Shown here: positions 21,345 through 30,535 of the stretch, one piece after another | How positions within the stretch are numbered: position 1 is the stretch's first letter | Layout: every line of letters begins with the position of its first letter | Source: Oncomelania hupensis | Taxonomy: Eukaryota; Mollusca; Gastropoda; Littorinimorpha; Pomatiopsidae | NCBI GenBank assembly: GCA_036898135.1 | Contig: CM072521.1 | Coordinates: 65,950,483-66,014,482 of the forward strand | Direction: 5' to 3' | DNA length: 64,000 nucleotides | Translations under genes and position numbers: made by a program | The notes under the pieces: model-generated | Told to the model about the DNA's origin: nothing | Databases searched by the model: none | The model's input: only the letters and a program-made list of their open reading frames with translations

Positions 21345-21545
21345 TGTGGACGAACTAAGAATATTGGTAATGATAGACTTGAAAATGAAAAACGTTGACT
21401 GGGTAAATGATCTGTGAACATTGACAGTATCCAGAAAGACTTGCAGATGAGAAACTTTGACTCTGTGTGAATGAACTGTGAACATTGACATTATCCAGGC
21501 AGATTTGAAGATGAAAACCATTGACTCTGTGTAGATAAGCTGAGC
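21345..21545 (+). repeat. About 64-bp imperfect tandem repeats, 3' region of the Gypsy element
   Basis: TGAACATTGACAGTATCCAG and TGAACATTGACATTATCCAG recur 64 bases apart, each followed by GACTCTGTGTG-like sequence. A third weaker copy precedes them. They lie between the polyprotein stop and the polypurine tract. Confidence 0.75.
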
Positions 21546-21596
21546 GCAATTACAGTATTCAGAAAGTCCAGAATTAAAACTTTGTTTGTGCATTAC

Positions 21597-21615
21597 GTTT
21601 CAACGTTGTTGAAAC
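21597..21615. other. Short palindrome GTTTCAAC/GTTGAAAC
   Basis: An 8-base perfect stem with a three-base loop lies 35 bases before the 3' LTR. GTTGAAAC also begins the LTR interior (ACGTTGAAACG). It may be a structural feature of the element's 3' end. Confidence 0.45.
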
Positions 21616-21637
21616 AAATTAGGTAAATTTCTTCTTG

Positions 21638-21649
21638 AGTGGGGGGTTA
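21638..21649 (+). promoter_or_regulatory. Polypurine tract
   Basis: AGTGGGGGGTTA directly abuts the 3' LTR. A G-rich tract in this position primes plus-strand synthesis in LTR retrotransposons. Confidence 0.7.
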
Positions 21650-22266
21650 TGTTACGTTGAAACGAACGAAAGTATGTCTAAAATGCGCACGATAGATCTA
21701 ATCGTTTCGTTTTGCAAAGTATTCAATAATGGAGTTTATTTACCTTTGATTTGAGTTTGCATTGTTGTTAGGAGAGGCTTTGTATAACGTTGATAATTTT
21801 CGTTAGTCGATATTGTTGGAGAATCTTCTGAATCCGTTTGTTTACTATCGATCGAAGCTTCTTGATGGACGTAGATAATGGAGAACATTCTTTTGACATG
21901 TATGACGTAAGTCAGTGATGACGATCTTTTATTCGATTGGTGGCAGTGCGTCATTTCTACTGTATTCGAAATTCTTCCGGAAGAGAGAGAGATTATAAAA
22001 TTGTGTGCCGCACTGTTGTTGAGATATAGTAAAGTTGTTGATAGAGAGTGGCTGTGAAAGTTGTTGAGTTGAGTTGAGGATTGTATGCAGTTGTTGATGT
22101 ATGCTGAATAAAAGTGGAAAACTTCATACGTCGACTTTGTGACTTGTATGCTGTTTGGACGGGCTGCGTGGATAAACGAATCTGAGTTACACAACTATCA
22201 GGAATTCAAGCATCGGGGCTGAATCAAATACTGATAGAAAACACCAACATCAAATCGAGTGTAACA
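21650..22266 (+). repeat. 3' LTR of the Gypsy element
   Basis: 617 bases, matching the 5' LTR at all but one position that I could find, with the AATAAA signal at 22107. Confidence 0.95.
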
Positions 22267-22330
22267 CAAATCCCCGTTTATAAAAACAAAATATAATATA
22301 AACAGCATTATAAAATATTAACAAAACACA

Positions 22331-22527
22331 CAAAATCACAGTGCAAGGAGGTAGAAGAAGAGGGAGACCGAAAAAGAGGTGGGAGGAGATAATTCGAGAA
22401 TGGACTGGTTTGACACTGAGCGAAACAATCAGGGTTGCTGAGCACAGGGAAAGATGGAGTACGCTGGTTAAACAATCATCTGTGGTGCCCTACGACCTCC
22501 GAGTTACAGGATAGGATAGGATAGGAT
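22331..22527 (+). mobile_element. RTE-like LINE 3' end, 197 bp, 11-bp target duplication
   Basis: AACAAAACACA flanks the insert at 22320-22330 and 22528-22538. The insert encodes the end of ORF2 (GGRRRGRPKKRWEE then SGLT-type sequence, LVKQSSVVP) and ends in (GGATA)n. It is one of eleven related fragments in this window and shows the family's insertion hallmarks most cleanly. Confidence 0.85.
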
Positions 22528-22842
22528 AACAAAACACATACATACAAAATGCCTACATTGCTAAATAATAATACTGCAGAAAGCCCTAGTGGCCATTTGG
22601 CAGAAAGCGTCCAATATCCCCAAGCTGACCCAACAGACCCAATGATGAGTTTTGGGAGAGTTTTCAAGAAAAAAATATGTAGGTGACCGGTCTAGCGAAG
22701 AAAATTGTAGATTGATAGGAGGAGAGAAGGAATGAAAAAGAACAAATGAGAAAGACAGCGACAGTGGGAATTTAAAGCACTACATTTCCAGAAAGTGGGG
22801 ATACTATTTATACTGAAATCCCCGGCACCCTCACGGGCCAAG

Positions 22843-23165
22843 TGTCCTTTTTTTTTCTTCTCCACTTGGCGTTTGATATCATATTTTCTAATATAACCTA
22901 AAAGTGTTGATCGGGGGATATAAGCTTAACTCTGGCTGTGGCCCCGAAGGGATAACCCTGGTGTTGCCCGGGGTGCTCGGCCATCATGTTGCCACCCTTT
23001 AAACGTGTTGGTGGGGAATACAAGTCCCCTATACGCTTATGTGTCCGGCGACGTTAATCTATTTAACTAACTAACAAGACAGTGTGGCTGTGACCCCGTG
23101 ATGATAACCTGGGTTTTAAGAATTTGAGGGATATGTTTTAAGTGTGTATTAAAAGTTATGTACCC
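22843..23165 (+). mobile_element. Two related retroposon 3' ends
   Basis: CTGGCTGTGGCCCCGAAGGG with CCCCTATACGCTTATGTGTC, GACGTTAA and a (TAAC)n-like tail ends near 23070. A second diverged copy (GTGGCTGTGACCCCGTGATG, CCCTATATGCTATGGTGTCC) follows at once. The GTGTCCGG.GACGTTAA end also occurs at 29266-29283, so it is a family 3' terminus. Confidence 0.55.
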
Positions 23166-23177
23166 TATATGCTATGG

Positions 23178-23326
23178 TGTCCTATCCTATCCTATCCTAT
23201 CCCATAACTCGGAGATCGTAGGGGCACCACAGATGATCGTTTAACCAGCGTACTCCATCTTTCCCTGTCCTCAGCAAGATGGAGTACGCTGGTTAAGCGA
23301 TCATCTGTGGTGACCCTACGACCTAT
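23178..23326. repeat. Head-to-head RTE-like LINE 3' ends forming a hairpin
   Basis: A minus-strand 3' end with (TATCC)n tail (23178-23262) is followed after about 13 bases by the same sequence inverted (23275-23325). ACCAGCGTACTCCATCTT and AAGATGGAGTACGCTGGT are the inner arms. The stem is about 50 bases with few mismatches. Confidence 0.85.
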
Positions 23327-23559
23327 TCAAATGTGACACAAATGGCTGTGCGTAATGCTTTTGATGACATTAAGGATTTGTTGAATGGAATTGAACTGAA
23401 TAGCCCGAGGAAATAGAAAACAAGCGCGATCATTGATTATGAACATTTCAGTTTCTGAGGGAGCAATGTAGTATTGTCAGACGTAGGATTCCTGATGTTT
23501 TAACCAACATTATCTTTCATCCTGAGGGGGGAGATTTTTTCTAATGTGATATTTTAGAG

Positions 23560-23700
23560 TATGGATGTATGCGTGTGTATGTGTGTGTTGTACATGTGTG
23601 TGTATGTGTGTGTGTCTGTCTGTCTGTATTTAGGTATCTTCTATATATGCGTGTGTACATTTTGGACTGTGTGTGTGTGTGCGCACGCGCGCGCGTTTGT
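23560..23700. repeat. GT-rich microsatellite block
   Basis: Interrupted GT and GC alternations. Confidence 0.85.
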
Positions 23701-23908
23701 AGTTACTTAAGTTTACGTCACCGTGTTAAATGACGAACCTAAAATGTGACCTGGTCAACCACATGCAGGCAGCATTAATTATTCATGGTATTAATAACAT
23801 TAAAATAAAATCACAATAAAAGGAAAAAGATGCTGGACCCTAACGGGTTCAGAGTTCCATTGCGTGCTCTTTCTCTCTCTCCTTGCAAAATAAAATTGTT
23901 ATCTTGTT

Positions 23909-23909
23909 A

Positions 23910-23985
<76 letters not shown>

Positions 23986-23986
23986 A
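23909..23986. repeat. (TC)n microsatellite
   Basis: TC tract with two TTTC interruptions, followed by CA-rich sequence to 24030. Confidence 0.95.
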
Positions 23987-24239
23987 TACATACAAACAAA
24001 CACACACCCACACACCCACCTACACACACAAGGCTGTATTCGATCAAAACTAAGGTTTCTTTAGAATGTAGGAATCGGAAAGTGATTTTTTGACGGAAAG
24101 AACGCAAACTTCTTCTAAAAATGTAAAAATCTAAGTCAAAATTGGCTCTTTCCGTCAAAATAGTTGACCTAGTTCGTCTCCTAGGAGCGACGAAATAGGT
24201 CGAACTTTCTTCAAAATTTTTCCGAAAATTGACTGGATT

Positions 24240-24340
24240 TTCTCCGTCCCGGATAGTGCACTCCTCTGTACTTAAAACACTCTCATGCACTACAACTGCA
24301 CTCCTATGCACTAAAACAGCACTCCCGCGCACTTTGGAAA
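24240..24340. repeat. Short degenerate GCACT-containing repeats
   Basis: GTGCACTCC, TGCACTACAACTGCACTCC and TGCACTAAAACAGCACTCC recur at roughly 20-25 base spacing. No function is apparent. Confidence 0.45.
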
Positions 24341-24451
24341 AAGTGGGGCCCTGGAAAAAAGTGGGGTCCGAGCAAAAGACCCCATTTCTGACTAAAAAAA
24401 CAAAGTCGAGTTACCACTTTGACATAAATACACGTGCACACACACACATAC

Positions 24452-24668
24452 TTGCACAGACACCGTTATTTGGACTTTCCTCAAACGCCACATACGTTGT
24501 GCTGACAATGGGTCGTGCTACGACCCCCTTTTTAAGTACTTTTAAGTGTTCTAACCCTTTCCCTAACCCTAACCCTAACGGATCATTAAATGGACGTCCC
24601 AACAAGGAGGTCTGTCCAAAGAACGTATGTAGATGTGCACTAGTTTGTCCAAATAACGCCGTGTAAAC
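24452..24668. mobile_element. MITE-like element with telomere-like CCCTAA core
   Basis: The left end CGTTATTTGGAC is inverted at the right end as GTCCAAATAACG, and ACATACGTT near the left pairs with AACGTATGT near the right. The interior holds CCCTAACCCTAACCCTAACG. Related copies lie at 43214-43484 and 43500-43745. There is no coding capacity. Confidence 0.7.
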
Positions 24669-24739
24669 ATGCTCGCGCGCACACACACACACCCCAACAC
24701 ACACACCCACACACACACACACACACACCCAGTATAAAA

Positions 24740-25420
24740 AATATATAAGGTGACGTCATCATGATTACGTTACTAGATTAGCGTAAGTCTGGTTTTACAC
24801 TAGAGGCATAAGTAAAGCCTAAGTGTATCCCAAACGTGAACCAAGTCCCTCCATTACTTTGGGAAAAAAAGAGGATTAGAAAAGGAAAAAAAAGGTATGA
24901 CGTTACTCAATATACCATAGTTATTTTTAGGGCTGAAAGCATATGTACACTGTAATTACGTAGGAAGTTAAAAAAATTTTTTTTTTTTTTTACATTTTCT
25001 TTAAAAGAGACGTCACGATAACTATCTCCCTCGATGTGCAGAAGTTGTGGTTTTACAGACAAAGTCTAAGTACATACCAAACTTGAACCAAATCCCTCCA
25101 CGAGTCTGGGAGAAAATAGGATTAAAAAAGAAAACATCAACAAATTACGACGTCACTATGATGATGTCACTCGATATGCATACTTTTTTCTTTAAAAATA
25201 CCATAGTTTTGTTTAAAGCTCAATGCGTTTGTACACTCTAATTACATTAGTTAAGTTATGGGAAAAAAATCTTTTTTATAATTTTTTTAAATGACGTAAC
25301 GATGATTACGTCATTTGATTTACATAAATTTGGGTTTATCTTGGAGGAACAGGGAAAGTCTAATTAAAAACCAAACTTGAAACGAAACACTCAAGTAGTA
25401 TGGGAGAAAATAGGACACCC
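24740..25420. repeat. Diverged 260-280-bp tandem repeat, 3 copies
   Basis: GACGT(C/A)A followed by GATTACGT-like sequence recurs at about 24752, 25009 and 25292. Each copy has a GGTTTTAC/GGGTTTATC stretch, an AAGTCTAA motif, CCAAACTTGAA and GGGAGAAAATAGGA in the same order. A fourth copy start is at about 39609. This is a dispersed family that has been locally tandemised. Confidence 0.75.
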
Positions 25421-26090
25421 CCCTCCCCACCTCCCTTCCTCTCCACCCAAAATAAAATAATGTCACCGTGATGACATCACCCGATGGTTCACAATTTCCT
25501 AACTAAATACCAGGTTGGTTGTTTTATTTACGTCTTTTCCACCAAAGATGATAAGACGGGGGGGGGGAGGGGTAAATTATTTACACAAATCTAGCCACAG
25601 GAGAATCCAACAAGAGTTTTGCTAACAATGCACTTTGATGAAAATTAATCTAATCTAATGTTCTTATGTCGTGCAGATGCACATTTAGTACAGGCAGAAA
25701 ATGACGGCAGCCAAAAAGTAAATGATATAATGAAAAAGTCTCATTGCATACACAATGGACATCTGGACAATACTTTGTTTTTATGGCATTCAAAATTATT
25801 AATTACTCATTATAAAATACAAAGTCTCAAAGAAATTCGTCCATTAGTTTTGGAGAAAAGGTCGCAAAATATCACCTCCGGACGGACGAACAAAGCCAAA
25901 AACAATAGTTCCCAGAGCTTTACAGCTCGGGAGTTAATAAACTGGAATAATCTAAGAAATGTACAGAAAATAATTCAGCAGGAAAAATTAAAAGCAGCTG
26001 AAGAAGGTGAAGTCAAGTCGAGTGGAGTAGAGTCAAGATTTGATTGCTGAAAAATCCTATAAAAGGATTTTGTAAGAAGACAATAATATT
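25421..26090. other. Unassigned stretch
   Basis: A 130-codon frame at 25658-26050 has no motif I recognise and no coding support. C- and G-homopolymers occur at 25417-25432 and 25558-25570. Confidence 0.45.
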
Positions 26091-26180
26091 GGATGTACAC
26101 TTTGGAAGGGGTTGGAGGAGATGATAGGTCAAGATACAAGATACAAGATGATTTATTGTTCCCATTTATCCCCAAGAAAT

Positions 26181-26184
26181 GGTG

Positions 26185-26264
<80 letters not shown>
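26181..26264. repeat. (GGT)n(TAG)n microsatellite
   Basis: The tract follows CAAGATACAAGATGATTTAT, a retroposon-like 3' end, and is nearly pure TAG. Confidence 0.95.
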
Positions 26265-26265
<1 letters not shown>

Positions 26266-26335
26266 CATCTCAAACAACAGCAACTAATACTCCACTAGTA
26301 TTATAATATGTATACAAGTTTTCCTGATCCCATTA
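26265..26335. repeat. 70-bp segment repeated between TAG tracts
   Basis: CAACAGCAACTAATACTCCA and TTTTCCTGATCCCATTATAG recur at about 30131-30200, and the second half recurs at 29950-29992. All three are bordered by (TAG)n, so this looks like a local segmental duplication unit. Confidence 0.8.
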
Positions 26336-26368
26336 TAGTAGTAATAATAATAGTAGTAGTAGTAGTAA

Positions 26369-26421
<53 letters not shown>
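26336..26421. repeat. (TAG)n microsatellite
   Basis: Pure and near-pure TAG/TAA units ending at the start of the LINE fragment. Confidence 0.95.
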
Positions 26422-26429
26422 CTTAGGGA

Positions 26430-27199
26430 ACCCCAGCTCCTTCGTCCGCGTCCTTTTCATCGATTTCAGTTCTGCTTTCATTACTATCCAACCTCATCTC
26501 ATGGCCCAGAAGCTCCTTTCTTACTCTGTACCCTCCAAACTCGTTCTTTGGATAGTTAAATTTCTTGTCAATAGGTCCCAGGCTGTCCGCTTTCACTCTG
26601 CTCTTTCCTCTGTCAGGCAAACCTCTGTCGGTGCGCCCCAGGGCACTGTGATTTCGCCGGTACTTTTTACGTTGTATACCGACGACTACCGGGGCTCTGA
26701 CACCTGTCCGGTCATAAAGTACTCGGACGACTCGGCCCTGGTGGACATGTCAAACTCAAATTCTCAGTATTTCTCATCTGTCGAAGTCTTCAGCACCTGG
26801 TGCAAGGAAAACTACCTCGACTTAAACGTAAAGAAAACAAAAGAGCTATTCGTTGATTTCCGCCGCCGCAACCCCGCCCCCATCCCCGCTCTCGTCATTG
26901 GCGGTGCTACAGTAGAGAGGGTCACAGAATACAAGTACCTTGGCACCATCATTGACGAGAAGCTGCACTTTGCTGCTAACGTCAATGCTATTCACAAACA
27001 ATTCCAGTCTAGAATGTATTGCCTCCCGAAACTCCGACGCTTGCATGTTCAAAACCGTATTCTCCAAACCTTTTATGATTCGTTCATCTCTTCTATTCTC
27101 ACTTTCTCCTTTGTATGTTGGTATGGAAGTTTGTTTTTGGGCAGCAGGAATGTGTTGGACAGAGTGGTGAGAGTGTGTGGGAAGGTTGTGGGAGTGCAC
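26430..27199 (+). pseudogene. LINE reverse transcriptase fragment, Rex1/CR1-like
   Basis: From 26432 the frame reads FIDFSSAFITIQPHL (RT palm), GAPQGTVISPVLF, a catalytic KYSDDSALV loop (FADD in relatives), FSTWCKENYLDLNVKKTKEL, FVDFRRR and YKYLGTIID. This is the same domain pattern as the LINE at 10.5 kb. It starts directly after a TAG microsatellite with the N-terminal half missing. It breaks at about 27195 after the motif GVHQVNVG, where a second LINE begins. The expected continuation is found again at about 29300. The frame is open over 250 codons, but the element is split and truncated. Confidence 0.85.
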
Positions 27200-28350
27200 C
27201 AAGTGAATGTCGGAGTCAGACATACTGGCCAAGTGTCAGGGGTCCGTCGGTCCCGACGGTTCCGTACAGGCGTGTGCGATCAAATGCTTTCGGCGTTTGA
27301 ATCGCTCGGATGGAGTTCCATCTGTTTCGGTCAGGGTCACTATAGAAGCTCTTAGTTTGCCCTCTGCTTTGTTAATCAACTGTAGAGAGTTTCCGGTCCG
27401 GCCGTACGTCGCGGAAGTCCTTCGTTGCCACCGCTGCCAGAAGTATGGCCATACCAGGAAATTCTGTAAATCTGCCCAGGTCTGTTCTTCTTGTGGCGCA
27501 TTCGGACATTCCGGCGCCCAATGCACAGCCAAGTCCAGATCTTGCCTTAACTGCTTAGGCAATCACTCGGCTTCAAATCATAACTGTCCCGCCCTGAGGG
27601 AGCGCGTACTCGCGAACCAACTCAGGGCTGCCCAATACATGCCACGGGCTCAGGCTCTTAGCCAGACCCGTCTGCAAATTTCTACTTCCGAGCCCTTGCC
27701 GGTGCGCGCTCCATTCGCCTGGGGAGCACCCCGTGCTCGTGTCGCCCCTGCGGTGGCCGACCCTCCACCGTCGCTCCCGGCTGACCGCCCTGGTCGGCCT
27801 CCTTCCCTCGCGCTCCCTGCATCCACTGGGATTTCGAACCCCCCTACCCCCCTCCCCCCCCACCTACCGAGCGGCCGATTGCGCCTGTTTCTGGCTGCCA
27901 CGACCCTTGGGTCGCAGTGCGCAGGTTGGAGAGCGTGGTTGATCAGCTTACTCACACTGTCGCTGGGTTGCTGGACATGGTCCGTAGCCTGGCTGACCGG
28001 GCCCAGCCTTTGCGTAGCCCCGTCCTTTGTGAGTTCGGTGCTCAGACCGATGTTCACACTACCAAATGTGACGCTATGTCACAGACTCCCCCTGGTGGCG
28101 GGGTCTCTGGCTCTGCTCGTGATTCCGCCACTCAGTTGAACAGAGGCCCTTCCAGCCTGGAATTTTTCAAAGTGATGAATGAGTATCCAAGTCTTCTTTT
28201 CCCGCATTTGGATGCCCCTTAGATTGATTATGCTAAAGCTCTTTTTCGGTGGGTTTACGACTCGGGTCTGGCTGATGACTCTCGGCCGAAGGGTCCCCAG
28301 TGGCTTCTCAAGGAGAAGCCAAAGCCTCCGTATACTGGGAGAGGCCACCG
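27200..28350 (+). pseudogene. LINE ORF1 (Gag-like, three CCHC knuckles), frameshifted
   Basis: A frame from 27207 holds an ORF1 of Jockey/I-type LINEs. After an RNA-binding-like region (ALLINCREFPVRPYVAEVL) come three clustered zinc knuckles: CHRCQKYGHTRKFC, CSSCGAFGHSGAQC and CLNCLGNHSASNHNC. A proline/alanine-rich linker follows. The frame shifts near 27915, where a heptad-like segment (RRLESVVDQLTHTVAGLLDM) is carried in another frame, and again after 28222, with LFRWVYDSGLADDS. Such proteins coat LINE RNA. No ORF2 follows, so the element is internally truncated. It is inserted in the LINE above. Confidence 0.82.
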
Positions 28351-28830
28351 TCGCTAGGGCTTCCCCTGTTCATGGTTGCGATTTTACATTTTGTAAATTT
28401 TACCCTCTATTTTGGCCGGTTTGGCCACAGTTGTTAGTTTATATTTTCTAGATCACAGTTTGGCTTTTATAAATTTTAAACTTTAAAGCTTTGGAATATC
28501 GATTTTAACGTTAAAGTTCCGGCTTTTAGCCTCGTTTTAACTTTTTCATGTCGTGTTTGTTTCTCTGACATAGCTTGGCAGACCTGGTCTGTCGTTACCC
28601 AAAGTTCTCTGTTTGTTATTTTTCCGTAGTATTCCGTTCCCTATTTTACTGGTAGCACCCTCCCTTCTCCATACGGCCTCCTCCCCCTTAGGCCTCTACT
28701 TCCTCCACCACGACTGGTCTCGTCACCTTCCTCGTCGCACTGCCGCGGTCTGCTTGTTTCTCCCGTCGCCGCCTTGAGCGCTCCGCTACTACACATCTCT
28801 TCAATTCTATCTTCAGTCTTCGTGCTCCTC
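28351..28830 (+). other. Non-coding tract between ORF1 remnant and 43-bp repeats
   Basis: AT-rich then CT-rich sequence without motifs. It is likely part of the inserted element's untranslated region. Confidence 0.4.
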
Positions 28831-29262
28831 TTCATAAGCTGCCTCGTCGGCTACCTACGTGTCTCCTATACGCTTCATAAGCTGCCTCGTCGGCTACCTA
28901 CGTGTCTCCTATAAGCTTCATAAGCTGCCTCGTCGGCTACCTACGTGTCTCCTATACGCTTCATAAGCTGCCTCGTCGGCTACCTACGTGTCTCCTATAC
29001 GCTTCATAAGCTGCCTCGTCGGCTACCTACGTGTCTCCTATACGCTTCATAAGCTGCCTCGTCGGCTACCTACGTGTCTCCTATACGCTTCATAAGCTGC
29101 CTCGTCGGCTACCTACGTGTCTCCTATACGCTTCATAAGCTGCCTCGTCGGCTACCTACGTGTCTCCTATACGCTTCATAAGCTGCCTCGTCGGCTACCT
29201 ACGTGTCTCCTATACGCTTCATAAGCTGCATCGTCGGCTACCTACGTGTCTCCTACACGCTT
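28831..29262. repeat. 43-bp tandem repeat, 10 copies
   Basis: TTCATAAGCTGCCTCGTCGG starts at 28831 and recurs exactly every 43 bases to 29218. Copies are nearly identical; the last has GCATCG and TCCTACACG. It is followed at once by the retroposon terminus GTGTCCGGGGACGTTAAAC, so it probably belongs to the inserted element's 3' region. Confidence 0.95.
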
Positions 29263-29299
29263 AATGTGTCCGGGGACGTTAAACTTACTCAAAAAAGAG

Positions 29300-29960
29300 A
29301 GAGAAGAAGGCCAGTGGCATACTTCAAGACAGCAGTCACGTGCTGGCGCACCACTTCAATCTCCTGCCCTCGGGTAGGCGCTACAGGACACCAAAGTTCA
29401 AAACTGTACGCACTAAAAATAGTTTTATACCCACCGCAATCTCTTTATTAAATGATTGAGAATTTGAACGTATGATGCTTCTATTATGACAGTGTGCGTG
29501 GCATGATTTATATAATTAATGTCCAATACGCACGAGACAGTGAGTATGTGCCCCTGATCTTATATTTCCTTTTAGTGTAGGCCTATGTGATTAGCGATTC
29601 TTATATTCTTTTATGAACATATTTATCTAAAAGTCTGACGATGTTGTAAATTGATGCGATTATTGCTTTCCAACAGTGATTGTTATGTTGTAATACCTTC
29701 TATCATGATTATGACACTGAACGCAAATCATGTGATAGGTATTTGTTTTCCCCATGTAACTTCTTATGATTACAGTTTTAAATGGTTAATTCAGTAATGT
29801 CTTCTTGATATACGTTTATCCTGTTTTACTGTGTACTGTTTATTGTTGTTATACTGTCCTTTATCGTCTTGTAACATTTATATGTGGCACCACGGGTGAA
29901 TTTCTCTTTGATTGAGATAATAAAGTGATCGTATTCGTACTCGTATTAGTAGTATTATAA
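29300..29960 (+). pseudogene. Resumed C-terminus and 3' UTR of the split LINE
   Basis: Just after the inserted element the frame reads ASGILQDSSHVLAHHF, NLLPSGRRYRTPKFKTVRTK and NSFIPTAISLLND. This is the C-terminal end of the same Rex1/CR1-like ORF2 that was broken at 27195. A stop follows and then AT-rich sequence to a terminal AATAAAGTGATCGT near 29930. The two pieces were once contiguous, and about 2.1 kb of a different LINE now lies between them. Confidence 0.8.
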
Positions 29961-29990
29961 TATTTATACACGTTTTCCTGATCCCATCAC

Positions 29991-29992
<2 letters not shown>

Positions 29993-30033
<41 letters not shown>

Positions 30034-30115
30034 ATAGTAGTAGTAGTAGTAATAGTAGTAGCAGTAGTAGTGGTAGTAGTAGTAATAGTAGTAGTAGTAG
30101 TAGCAGCAGCAATAT
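29993..30115. repeat. (TAG)n microsatellite
   Basis: TAG units with TAA and CAG variants, lying between copies of the 70-bp flanking segment. Confidence 0.95.
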
Positions 30116-30242
30116 AACAGTAGTACATCTCCAACAACAGCAACTAATACTCCACTAGTACATGTATTATAATATTTATACACGTTTCCCTGATCCCATC
30201 ATAGTAATAGTAGCAGTGGTAGTTGTAGTTGTAGTAGTATAC

Positions 30243-30314
<72 letters not shown>
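30243..30314. repeat. (AAT)n microsatellite
   Basis: Pure AAT tract adjoining the tail end of a SINE-C copy. Confidence 0.97.
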
Positions 30315-30315
<1 letters not shown>

Positions 30316-30535
30316 AGGATGCTATATACGCGCCTTTCCCCAAATCAATCAGGCTCAAGGCGCGGCGATCTATACCAACATACACGCTCACCTGTCTCAT
30401 CCACACCAAATACACACCAATCACTCAAACAGGTGGTGTAAAGGCAGGAAGATCGCTATTGGAAGACGGAAAGAAATTCGATTTTTAATTTTTGAAATTT
30501 GTATATTGACTGCGTCCTGTACCATTATTCGGATG
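30312..30535 (-). mobile_element. SINE-C copy, partial
   Basis: ACAGGATGCTATATACGCGC, AAGGCGCGGCGATCT and CCATTATTCGG correspond in order to the minus-strand SINE at 59740-60035. The tRNA-like head is missing here. About 50 bases unlike the other copy lie in the middle. Confidence 0.65.

Larger units (their letters stand above)
16727..22266 (+). mobile_element. Ty3/Gypsy LTR retrotransposon, Gmr1-like domain order, RT-deleted
   Basis: The 5,540-bp element has 617-bp direct LTRs starting TGTTACG and ending GTGTAACA, with the five-base target duplication CAAAT at 16722-16726 and 22267-22271. It carries a putative primer-binding site, a leader, one long frame (17877-21341) and a G-rich polypurine tract beside the 3' LTR. 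The frame order is Gag, protease, integrase, then partial RT. Integrase before RT is known for the Gmr1-like group of Gypsy elements. The RT catalytic core and RNase H are absent, so this copy cannot reverse-transcribe itself. The LTRs are almost identical, which implies a very recent insertion. Confidence 0.93.
16418..22842 (-). mobile_element. 582-bp-family retroposon split by a Gypsy element and an RTE-like LINE
   Basis: Reading the minus strand, the family's 5' end lies at 22842 (GGTGCCGGGGATTTCAGTAT) and its 3' end near 16418 (GTCCGCTGGCCC). It is broken at 22331-22527 by a LINE 3' end flanked by AACAAAACACA, and at 16727-22266 by a Gypsy element flanked by CAAAT. About 115 extra bases at 16520-16635 have no match in other copies. 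This copy therefore predates both insertions. Confidence 0.82.

Noticed and set aside
20967..21593. 208-codon minus-strand frame over the polyprotein end
   Set aside because: It is a shadow of the sense coding region and the 64-bp repeats.
25658..26050. 130-codon frame as a host gene
   Set aside because: No domain, no splice partner, and it lies in repeat-rich flanks with a microsatellite at its end.
25975..26559. Poly-Tyr, poly-Ser and poly-Val frames
   Set aside because: They are translations of (TAG)n/(CTA)n microsatellites.
28831..29262. 43-bp direct repeats as a CRISPR array
   Set aside because: The repeats are directly contiguous with no variable spacers. This is a tandem repeat beside a LINE end.
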